Of a stretch of 64,000 nucleotides of DNA, positions 54,873 to 62,749 are shown piece by piece. The stretch is taken from positions 186,001 to 250,000 of the forward strand of contig JBFMDH010000005.1 of the NCBI GenBank assembly GCA_040754075.1, given 5' to 3'. The stretch comes from Acidobacteriota bacterium. Lineage in GTDB: Bacteria; Acidobacteriota; Blastocatellia; UBA7656. The notes below the pieces were generated by a model. It was given only the letters and a program-made list of their open reading frames with translations, made no database searches and had not been told where the DNA came from. Positions within the stretch are counted from its first letter, which is position 1; each line of letters begins with the position of its first letter. The translations under genes were made by a program, and so were the position numbers.

Positions 54873-55260
54873 ATCAGCCAAAGTAACCTTGAAAATCTGG
54901 AGCGCAGTTTTTGTGGTCTTCCTGCTCGGTTGTATCACCGGCGGCGCAGTGAGCGGTCTTTATCTCTCGCGTTCAAGCGAACCTCATAAACCGGTTTCCA
55001 TGCGCGACCGCGACGAATATTTCGATGTGCTCAAACACGAAGTCAATTTAACGCCTGAACAGGAAGCGAAAATGGGCGCGATTTTGGATGACATGCGCGA
55101 CAAATATAAATCGGTTTGCGCAGAAGTGCGTCCGCGTTATTTCTCTTTGCGTGAAGATGCGCGTTTGCGTATGCGTGAATTGCTTTCGCCCGAACAGCAG
55201 AAAAAATTCGACACCATCGTCACTCAGGCCGATTGCAAATGTCCTGAACAGAAGCCGTGA
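54865..55260 (+). CDS. Membrane-anchored Spy/CpxP-like (metal-resistance type) protein
   Basis: 131 residues from ATG 54865, overlapping the previous stop by 8 bp. A membrane anchor (IWSAVFVVFLLGCITGGAV) precedes a helical outer domain: LTPEQEAKMGAILDDMRDKYK and LSPEQQKKFDTIV, the repeated LTxxQ pattern of periplasmic heavy-metal-sensor and Spy-like proteins. A cysteine pair ends it (DCKCPEQKP). With the sigma factor it may form an envelope-stress circuit; this is inference from layout. Confidence 0.75.
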   Translation: MNESAKVTLKIWSAVFVVFLLGCITGGAVSGLYLSRSSEPHKPVSMRDRDEYFDVLKHEVNLTPEQEAKMGAILDDMRDKYKSVCAEVRPRYFSLREDARLRMRELLSPEQQKKFDTIVTQADCKCPEQKP

Positions 55261-55341
55261 AAGGTCAACAAAACCGCTTTGCAATTACTCGCAGTAAACT
55301 GCTAGCTTCATAGTTACACCATTATTCAAGGAATGATTCAG

Positions 55342-56817
55342 ATGAGAAGGTTTATTTTTATCCCCGTTTTTATTGCGTTTTTTGTGATGAGTGTGGTGGC
55401 GCAGGAAAAAACCGCCAAAACCGATTGGAGCGACACCACGCGCGACGTCTTGATTGACGGCGAAATCGACCGTTCAGCGCAGGTGTTGAGCGCAGGGCAA
55501 CCGACGCGCCTGGCGCTCCTTTCTCCTAAGTTTGAAAAAGCCATCCTGCTCGATGTCAACAGCAAAAGCGTCAACACCGTTGCTAAAGACATCTGGAAAT
55601 TTTCACCAGACAAATCATCGGCAACCACTGAAGGAACCATCGAATTAAAACCGATTGGCAAATATGTCCGCGTTGACGGAGCCAATTCATCATTCGTTTA
55701 TACCTTCAATGCCGAAGGCAAGATGATTGTCATTCGCGCCCATCCGGGACTCACAGGCGAACTCACCGAAGACAAAGTCTGGGCAACGGTTCCGGTGTGG
55801 CGCGCCGGCATGGACACCCATAAACCCGATGCCAAAGCGGTTGCCGCCATCAAAGCCAGCGATAAAGAAACCAACATCACGATTATTTTCGGAACCTGGT
55901 GCGGCGATAGCAAACATTATGTTCCGCAACTTTTGAAAGCTTTGCACGAAGCTAACAACCCCAAACTGAAAATCAAACTCGTCGGCATCGACAATCAATT
56001 CAATCAACCGACCGATGTGGTTCAACCGCGCAAACTCATCAATGTGCCGACGGTGATTGTTGAAAGAGGCGGGCGCGAAATCGGGCGCATCATTGAAACC
56101 CCCGCAACCGCAAGCGTCGAAGAAGACCTTGCCACTATCTTGCAGGAAAAACCGCTCACTCATAACGGCAGATGGGATCGGGTTGTTAAACTCGGACAAG
56201 GCGTTTACGAGTATCGCGATGCATTCGGCAAAACCGTAGGCAAAGAAGATTGGGAACTATTCAGCACCGCAGAAGGCGGCTATATGATTCACAGCCGCGT
56301 AACCACAGGCGATTTAACCACGGAAATTTTTCATCGCATCAATGCGAAAAAGAATCCGACCTTTGTTGAAGTCACTAAAACTCAGGGCGACAATTTAACC
56401 CGCACCCGTTACAACATTGATGACCACTCGCTTTCAGCCACCCTGCGCGGCAACGTTTCGGGCGGCGTCAAACAGACGCTTGAAATTCCCGCGCAACTGG
56501 CGATGGCTTCCCCTTGTGTGGCTGCCGAGGGCTGGATGTCGGCGCAGGTGCGCGAAGGTCAGGTGACCAGTTATCTGGTGCCGCGCGAATTTGCCAACAC
56601 CGCAGGCACGCTTTTTACCATTAACAATCAGAGCCTCAATGAAGAAAATGTCAAAACCCCAGCCGGAGAATTTCGCGCCCAACACATCATTCGCATGACC
56701 GGTAAAGAAACTTCCGAATGGTGGGTACATTCGCAACTCGGCATCCCTGTGCGCGGCAAACTGGCAAACGGCACCGAGTTCGTTTTAACGTCGCTTGAAG
56801 TCGCGCCGAAAAATTGA
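55342..56817 (+). CDS. Exported thioredoxin-fold protein with modified active site
   Basis: 491 residues from ATG 55342, correctly spaced from AAGGA; an ATG nine bases earlier is too close. Signal peptide ends near VVAQEK. Residues 175-270 look thioredoxin-like (ITIIFGTWCGDSKHYVPQLL, NVPTVIV with a cis-Pro). The active site reads CGDS instead of CxxC, leaving a single cysteine. The C-terminal half is beta-rich and unnamed. Possible single-Cys redox or binding role; function unknown. Confidence 0.72.
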   Translation: MRRFIFIPVFIAFFVMSVVAQEKTAKTDWSDTTRDVLIDGEIDRSAQVLSAGQPTRLALLSPKFEKAILLDVNSKSVNTVAKDIWKFSPDKSSATTEGTIELKPIGKYVRVDGANSSFVYTFNAEGKMIVIRAHPGLTGELTEDKVWATVPVWRAGMDTHKPDAKAVAAIKASDKETNITIIFGTWCGDSKHYVPQLLKALHEANNPKLKIKLVGIDNQFNQPTDVVQPRKLINVPTVIVERGGREIGRIIETPATASVEEDLATILQEKPLTHNGRWDRVVKLGQGVYEYRDAFGKTVGKEDWELFSTAEGGYMIHSRVTTGDLTTEIFHRINAKKNPTFVEVTKTQGDNLTRTRYNIDDHSLSATLRGNVSGGVKQTLEIPAQLAMASPCVAAEGWMSAQVREGQVTSYLVPREFANTAGTLFTINNQSLNEENVKTPAGEFRAQHIIRMTGKETSEWWVHSQLGIPVRGKLANGTEFVLTSLEVAPKN

Positions 56818-56874
56818 TATGCACGAATGAAGATTCATGCATATCAATTTTGATTCCTTCATAACCAGCTTATG

Positions 56875-56913
56875 TAAAAAAGCCAACCCGTTAATGATTC
56901 GGATTGGCTTTTT
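56875..56913 (+). terminator. Rho-independent terminator
   Basis: AAAAAGCCAACCCG and CGGATTGGCTTTTT form a 14-bp stem with one wobble and a T-run, a classical intrinsic terminator usable in both directions. A second hairpin, GATATGCA...TGCATATC, lies at 56816-56845 over the upstream stop codon. Confidence 0.85.
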
Positions 56914-56954
56914 ACTTTCTCTTGGTTTACATCATTCGCTTCCGCGCGATTTGC

Positions 56955-57032
56955 TTATCGAGCAAGACTGAGGATAGCCAGTTTAATCAATACCGCAACG
57001 ATTACCAGAACGATTCGCGTGGTTTTACTCAC
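56955..57032 (-). CDS. Predicted 25-residue membrane peptide
   Basis: GTG at 57032 is preceded by AAAGGAG seven bases upstream, an ideal ribosome site. The product starts MSKTTRIVLVIVAVLIKLAI, one hydrophobic helix with a basic start and ends with Arg, then TAA. It lies 40 bp downstream of the 57072-57536 gene on the same strand and just before the intrinsic terminator. Short length means coding is not proven. Confidence 0.5.
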   Translation of the reverse strand: MSKTTRIVLVIVAVLIKLAILSLAR

Positions 57033-57071
57033 TCTCTTTCTCCTTTCAAAAATTTTATTCGGATGTAATCA

Positions 57072-57536
57072 TCAGGCTGCTTGTCTGGCGGCATCAGCCA
57101 GCGCAACGATATACAACTTCACCTCAGCAGGTTGAACGCCTGCCCGGGGGGCAAACTCACGAGCAACTTCATCAAGTGAACTGCCGCCATTCAATCGGTC
57201 TATTATCTGGTTGGCATAGGGATGAATTTTGTTAAAGGCTTCGGCGGTCAGTGGCTCTTCGGTTGAGGGTTTGCTATTGACCGGCGACATGGTCAAACAC
57301 ATCAGATAACGGGCGATGTTATTAATCAGAAAAAAGGGCGTCACGATTAAAGAAATCACACCCCACCAACCCAACACTGAGGTAATAAGCGTATGCGACC
57401 AGAATTGTTCGTGAATGCAGTTTTTGCAAAGTTCGCCTTTGATGGATTTGTGAAAGCGAATAATCAAAGCTCCGATATTTTGATAAAAGGCAACGTATCT
57501 GGTTTCTGCCGAAACCCCGCACAATTGACAGTTCAT
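57072..57536 (-). CDS. Membrane protein with N-terminal zinc-binding cysteines
   Basis: 154 residues from ATG 57536, with AAGGAG nine bases before it; the open frame runs back into the next gene without a site. It starts MNCQLCGVSAETRYVAFYQN (CxxC) and has ELCKNCIHEQF (CxxC), probably one zinc site. A hydrophobic segment follows (LGWWGVISLIVTPFFLINNI). The C-terminal 60 residues are soluble (YANQIIDRLNGGSSLDEVA). Family not recognised; members with this layout occur near TPR proteins. Confidence 0.7.
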   Translation of the reverse strand: MNCQLCGVSAETRYVAFYQNIGALIIRFHKSIKGELCKNCIHEQFWSHTLITSVLGWWGVISLIVTPFFLINNIARYLMCLTMSPVNSKPSTEEPLTAEAFNKIHPYANQIIDRLNGGSSLDEVAREFAPRAGVQPAEVKLYIVALADAARQAA

Positions 57537-57777
57537 GAGGCTTTCTCCTTGTGATTGATGAATGGTTGGGCAGCAGGTTTCTTTTGTCTGTTTTAATTGC
57601 TTCGTAACCACTGTCTGCTGCCCTTCATTTGGGGACGGCGCAGAAATTGTCGGGATATTCCCTGACCTAAATATTTTTTTTAATCGAAGGTCAGAACGCT
57701 CTGCATAAACAGGCAGGTTGCAGATGGCGAGGACACTCTGCCACTCACATAGCGGGTATGGATTCAGATTGAGAAGG

Positions 57778-60189
57778 CTAAGGCTTCTTTTGGATGCGTC
57801 TGAGGTTTTCCTGCGCTTCACGATCATCAGGGTTGATCTTGAACGCCTGTTTATAGGCGTCTTCGGCGTCTTTCAGTTTCCCCTGTTTTTCGAGCGCAAT
57901 CCCCAACCGTAAAAATAGTGCTGCATTATTTGGCGTCTTTTCAAGCGCATTTCGGTACGCGGTTTCGGCTTCGGCAAATTTTTGCAAGCCGAACAATGCC
58001 AACCCTAACATGTCCTGGTAGTAAGAAAATTGCGAAGGCGGCGCTTGCGGGGGAAGCAGACGAATGGCTTGGTTAAACAGTTCAATCGCTTCCGCATATT
58101 TTTGTTGCCGTGAAAGCGCATCCGCATAATGAAAAACGTAGAGGTGATTATCGGGATCGAGATTGACGGCATTTTTGAATGCGGCTTCGGCTTCCGGATA
58201 TTTACGTTGCTCCAACAGCACCCCGGCAAGACCATCCTGATAAAGCGCCGATTGCGGATTGATTCGTAAAGCCTCTTTGAAAGCGAACTCCGCGTCGGCA
58301 TATTTCTGCTGCCAGTATAATGACCAGGCAAGATGGCTATAAAACTCAGCGATAGTCGGTTGCAAACGGGTCGCCTCTTTATAAGAGGATTCGGCTTCGG
58401 CATATTTACGCTGCCAGAATAAAGCATCGCCGAGTTTGTCCTGATAATCTGCAATACTCGGATTGATTTGCACGGCTTTGCGAAACGCCTCTTCGGCGTC
58501 GCGGTCTTTGCGTTGCGCAGTTAAAGAAAGTCCCAGGCGATAATAGAATTCGGGATTGTTAGGGTCTATGTTGATGGCAGTTTTCACAGCCGTTTCCGAA
58601 TCCGCAAAGCGATTGAGACTCGCAAGGCATCCGGCGAGATTGTAATGAAAATGCGGGTTTTGCGGATTGAGTTTGATGGCTTCTCGGTACGCCGATTCTG
58701 CCTCCTGAAATTTTTTCTGCCAGCTTAAACTCAGCCCCAGGTGATAATGAAAATCGGCTTTGTTGGGGTTCAGTTGAATGGCTTTGCGATTCTGTTCTTC
58801 GGCTTCTTTATAGCGTTGCTGGGCATAGAACGCGCCGCCGAGATGGTCATAATAATCGCCGTTTTTCGCGTCCAGCCGAATGGCTTCCCGATATTCGGCT
58901 TCGGCATCCTGATTTCTTCGTTGCCAGCTAAAGGCTCTGCCGAGATGGTCATGAAACGAAGCATTACCGGGTTCAAGCCGGATGGCTTCACGAAGCGCCG
59001 CTTCACCTTCTTTATCCTTCTGCTGATACCCTAAACTCTGCCCCAGCCCATCGTAATAAAGCGCTTTACCGGGTTCGAGTTTAAGGGCTTCTCTGAAACT
59101 CGTTTCAGCATCGCGGTCTTTTTGCTGTTGCATCAACGCCAAACCTAAACGGTAATGATAATCTGCGACATCGGCTTTCAAACGGATGGCTTCACGGAAA
59201 TCGGCTTCGGCATCTGCATAGTTTTGCGCTTCAAACCGTTTCAAGCCGCGCGTCACATAAGCCGTCGCGTCTTTGGGTTCCGCTTCGGCTGTGGAAGCGA
59301 CAAGTTCAGAGGTTTCCGCACTCGCGCCTTTACGAACGAAGACAAAATCTCCGAAGCTATCGCTGTGCCCGGAAATGCGTATCGGATTGTATTGCGGCAA
59401 TTGTCTGGATTTGCCGCCTACGGCAATGCGCACATAGGATTCAAACAACTCTCTTGCGGTAAAGACGTGTTCCTCGATTTTTTTAAAGCCGTTGAGCAAG
59501 GCATTGGCAAACACCGAATGAACGCCACCGCCGCCATCATCAACCGGTTCATTGCTGCCGCTTGACATCAAGGTGCGCGATTTCGACGAGATGGCTTTGC
59601 GCAAAAAAGTCTGGCGCTCTTTTGCTGGAATGCGCAGATTGGCATCTCTGGTATTGGTCAACAATCCCGAATAGCAACTGTCAGCGATGATTAAAATATG
59701 CAAAGAGGGCAAGGCGCGAATGTCATCGGTGATTTCTCCTGCGCTGATCCAGTAGGTATTGTCCTGGCTGGCATCAACCGGCAACCAGTACGCCTGGTCG
59801 GCATCCTTGTCATAGTAGCCGTGTCCCGCGTAATAGATGAGCAGGTTGGAATTTTCATTAAGCGCGCGCCGGTAACTGAAAATGGCTTTTTTAATCTGGT
59901 CGCGCGTGGCATTCAGCAGCAGTTGGGTTTCAAAGTTGTATTCGTCGCGCAGCAATCGGGCAATCTCCTGCGCATCATTCACCGCGGTTCTCAGTTTTGA
60001 CAGATGCCGATACTCATTATTGCCGATGATGAGCGCGTAATATTTACCCGCCTGTTTTGCGTATTCCTTTTCAACGACGGTAGGTCCGCGTTTTTGAATT
60101 TGCGCTTCAACAGCAATCGACAGGAATGCGTTGCCCGACAACACGAGCAATAGAATCAACAACCGGTGAGGCAAAGTTGTAAATTTCAT
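57778..60189 (-). CDS. Exported caspase-fold (orthocaspase) protein with TPR array
   Basis: 803 residues from ATG 60189. A signal peptide (LLVLSGNAFLSIAVEAQ) precedes a C14 caspase domain: YALIIGNNEYRHL, the histidine in IYYAGHGYYDK and the cysteine in LIIADSCYSGLL. From about residue 310 to the end there are some 14 TPR units of 34 residues (FREAIRLKADVADYHYRLGL and so on), all alike, which probably bind partner proteins. Orthocaspases cleave after Arg or Lys. The export signal makes a role outside the cytoplasm likely. A second caspase gene lies at 62750. Confidence 0.93.
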   Translation of the reverse strand: MKFTTLPHRLLILLLVLSGNAFLSIAVEAQIQKRGPTVVEKEYAKQAGKYYALIIGNNEYRHLSKLRTAVNDAQEIARLLRDEYNFETQLLLNATRDQIKKAIFSYRRALNENSNLLIYYAGHGYYDKDADQAYWLPVDASQDNTYWISAGEITDDIRALPSLHILIIADSCYSGLLTNTRDANLRIPAKERQTFLRKAISSKSRTLMSSGSNEPVDDGGGGVHSVFANALLNGFKKIEEHVFTARELFESYVRIAVGGKSRQLPQYNPIRISGHSDSFGDFVFVRKGASAETSELVASTAEAEPKDATAYVTRGLKRFEAQNYADAEADFREAIRLKADVADYHYRLGLALMQQQKDRDAETSFREALKLEPGKALYYDGLGQSLGYQQKDKEGEAALREAIRLEPGNASFHDHLGRAFSWQRRNQDAEAEYREAIRLDAKNGDYYDHLGGAFYAQQRYKEAEEQNRKAIQLNPNKADFHYHLGLSLSWQKKFQEAESAYREAIKLNPQNPHFHYNLAGCLASLNRFADSETAVKTAINIDPNNPEFYYRLGLSLTAQRKDRDAEEAFRKAVQINPSIADYQDKLGDALFWQRKYAEAESSYKEATRLQPTIAEFYSHLAWSLYWQQKYADAEFAFKEALRINPQSALYQDGLAGVLLEQRKYPEAEAAFKNAVNLDPDNHLYVFHYADALSRQQKYAEAIELFNQAIRLLPPQAPPSQFSYYQDMLGLALFGLQKFAEAETAYRNALEKTPNNAALFLRLGIALEKQGKLKDAEDAYKQAFKINPDDREAQENLRRIQKKP

Positions 60190-60429
60190 CTCGTCAAAAT
60201 TCCTTCCCGCTTTCGCAGTCAAACCCAATTGAAGAGTTTAGTTTAATTATCCTTGCCAAATTTGAAAAATGTTTTTGCCGGACAATTCATTCAGCTTTGC
60301 CGCTGAAATCGGCGCAACCTCATTCGGGGTATAAAAAAATAATTTTCAAAAATATTTATCCTCAATGTAACCACGTCAATAATGGGAGCGTTTTTGGGGG
60401 TTGTAAAATCAAATTATGGAGAGTCAAAA

Positions 60430-60837
60430 ATGAAATCAAAAACCCCGCTCATGTTAATTGCGCTTTGTTTGATTACGGTGTTTTCCGTAGTCGCTAAAGA
60501 AAATCCCGCAACATCAGGCAAAGCGCCGAAAGCCAGCATCACTTCACTTGAACACAACTTTGGCACGGTTAAAACCGGTACACCGCTTAGCTTCACCTTC
60601 AAAGTGAAAAACACCGGCGACGCCGATTTGGAAATCAAGAATGTCGCGCCGTCCTGCGGTTGCACCTCAAGCCAGTTCGACAAACTGATTCAAACGGGCA
60701 AAGAAGGCGGCATCACTTTGGAAGTCAAAAACACCGAAGGCTACAAAGGTGAAGTGGTTAAAAACGCCACCGTCACCACCAACGACCCCAACCAACCCAC
60801 CTTCACTCTGGTGTTGCGCGCAACCTTCACAGAATAA
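60430..60837 (+). CDS. Exported DUF1573 protein
   Basis: 135 residues from ATG 60430 with TATGGAGAG upstream. Signal peptide ends near SVVAKEN. The single DUF1573 domain has HNFGTVKTGTPLSFTFKVKN, then VAPSCGCTSSQF and ATVTTNDPNQPTFTLVLRA, an Ig-like fold. The Cys-Gly-Cys pair is intact and serves as the direct comparison for the TGA-containing paralogue at 31407-31949. Function of the family is unknown. It is divergent from the caspase-TPR gene. Confidence 0.9.
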   Translation: MKSKTPLMLIALCLITVFSVVAKENPATSGKAPKASITSLEHNFGTVKTGTPLSFTFKVKNTGDADLEIKNVAPSCGCTSSQFDKLIQTGKEGGITLEVKNTEGYKGEVVKNATVTTNDPNQPTFTLVLRATFTE

Positions 60838-60907
60838 ATTCCTGTGCACTTTCAGATTGCTTGAGCGTCGGCACCAGACCGACACTCAAGCAGATTGAAC
60901 CCGTTAC

Positions 60908-62470
60908 TCAATTCGATGCTGGCATTTTGGCTTTTTCAACAGCATCGGTGATTTTTTTCCAATCCATCAGCGTCAGGTGCATGGCGAAAACTTTGTCAAC
61001 CGTTAAGTGTTCGCGGTTCACTGCGTCCATGACTTCCGCAAGATACTGAGGCATAAAAAAGTTGCCGCCGCCGAATTGAATCAAATCGCTGGCGTAAAGC
61101 ATTCGGTGTTCGGGAAAGTAAGCCATCATCATGCGTTCGCCCGCTTCCGTGCGAATCGGATAAAGCTCGATTCTATTTTTGCCTTCCCCGATAACGGTTT
61201 TCTTTGAAACCATAGCAAACCTGGGCTTTTTAGGCGCACGCGTCAAAGCATCCGGTATTAAACGATGCGACGAAGCAATCAATCTTTCAAGTATCGGTTG
61301 ATTGAGGTCAAGCGCATAAACCGGAATGCCGCGAGCGACATATTCGCGCAAGCCGCCGAAATGCGGCCAGGCGTCCGACGTGGTGATGACGGCTTTGATT
61401 GGCGCGTTCGGAAACCGTTTCGCGGTTTCTTCGATAACCTTCGCGCTGTATTCGGAAGAGATGGGCGATTCCAGAATAACAATGCCATCGCTTTGACGAA
61501 TCAACACGACATTCCACGCGCCGGGTATTTGAATCAAGTCGGGGGTTATTTCTTGCACAGGTCTTCCCATTTGCCCCAAAGCGATGGTGTGAAGCGTAAT
61601 CGCTTTGCTGGCGTTTGCTTCAAAGGCTTTGCGAACCTCATCAGGAATAGCGAACGAATCCGGCGCAATCGCTGCATTGAATTCCAATTTGGTAAGGGTC
61701 AGCGATTTGTTCGGTATGCCGTTGCCATAGATGTCCCACTGTTTCGGATAGCGTATGCCTCCGGCTTCAAGCGTCCAGTATGAAAAGAGGGTTCGCATCT
61801 TCACATCGCCCCAGATGCCCCAAAAGAAATCCGGGTAGGCGCGAACCGTTTCCACGCCTGTTGGCAACGCCGTGTTGGCGTTTAGAAATAATCGCGTCAG
61901 ATTGCCATTCAAAGTAAAAACGACGACGTGATGTGGAACGCCTTGCAGCAAGGTGTCGCTTTCGGCGCGCAGGTCTGTGGCGGCAAGGGCATTGAGCAAA
62001 ACTTTTTCGGGACTAGTGGCGAGGTCTTCTTTCGCTTGCTCCACCTCTGCGACCTGTCCCGGAATTTTTCTGGTTCCCACAGTGCGCATCGCTACGCCGT
62101 CGGCAATGATGAGCGAAGTGCCGTTCCAATTAGGCAATTGCTCCATTTTGCTTTGAGTGGCGCGGAGAATTTTATTATTGGTCAAATCGCGCGATTCGGT
62201 AATCTGGTCGTAACTGACAATCCAGGGACCTTCGGGTCTTTCGGATTGTTCCACCCAGAATCGGTGACCGATGGCTTCAAATTTCAAGCTTCGCAAATTT
62301 TTCAATTGCGTTTCGCCGCCCATCGCTTCGATGGCAGCGCGCACCCAGGCTTTCGGGTCTTTTGGGGTTACGGCAAAAACCGACATTGCCAGATTCAATG
62401 TAATGATGCAGGCAAAGATGATTGAGCGAGCAGAGTTTTTTTCAATCTTTCCTCTGGTTTGATTGAGCAT
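60908..62470 (-). CDS. Exported MBL-fold-like protein with degenerate metal site
   Basis: 520 residues. A signal peptide ends near MSVFAVTP. The first 270 residues resemble an outer-membrane-lipoprotein-like beta domain (AIEAMGGETQLKNLRSLKFE). The C-terminal half follows the MBL fold: VLIRQSDGIVILESPISSEY, then ITTSDAWPHFGGLREYVARG where the HxHxDH motif should be. Only one histidine remains there, with FAMHLTLMDW near the end. Metal hydrolase activity is doubtful; it may be a binding protein or use another metal set. Confidence 0.75.
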   Translation of the reverse strand: MLNQTRGKIEKNSARSIIFACIITLNLAMSVFAVTPKDPKAWVRAAIEAMGGETQLKNLRSLKFEAIGHRFWVEQSERPEGPWIVSYDQITESRDLTNNKILRATQSKMEQLPNWNGTSLIIADGVAMRTVGTRKIPGQVAEVEQAKEDLATSPEKVLLNALAATDLRAESDTLLQGVPHHVVVFTLNGNLTRLFLNANTALPTGVETVRAYPDFFWGIWGDVKMRTLFSYWTLEAGGIRYPKQWDIYGNGIPNKSLTLTKLEFNAAIAPDSFAIPDEVRKAFEANASKAITLHTIALGQMGRPVQEITPDLIQIPGAWNVVLIRQSDGIVILESPISSEYSAKVIEETAKRFPNAPIKAVITTSDAWPHFGGLREYVARGIPVYALDLNQPILERLIASSHRLIPDALTRAPKKPRFAMVSKKTVIGEGKNRIELYPIRTEAGERMMMAYFPEHRMLYASDLIQFGGGNFFMPQYLAEVMDAVNREHLTVDKVFAMHLTLMDWKKITDAVEKAKMPASN

Positions 62471-62749
62471 TCTTTTCCTTCCAACTTTGTGATGAGTTAA
62501 ATGTCTGTGCGGGTCGGCTGAGAGTCCCTTTGCAGATTTACAAGACGCTTAACGATGTTGCGCGACGACAAGTTCTCTCAGGGTTTACTGATTGGCTAAA
62601 GCGCGCTGATTACTTTATAAAAAAAATCTTCAAAATAAGCCAACCCGCTACAGACATTTCATCATCGTGTCAGTGCCGCTGCTATGAGCAAACAGCGCAA
62701 TAGAATCTATACCTGTGTGCCTACATTGAATTCGTCAAACTCACACGAC

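Noticed and set aside
58000-59300. Periodic DNA similarity of about 102 bp
   Set aside because: Explained by 34-residue TPR units in the caspase-TPR protein.
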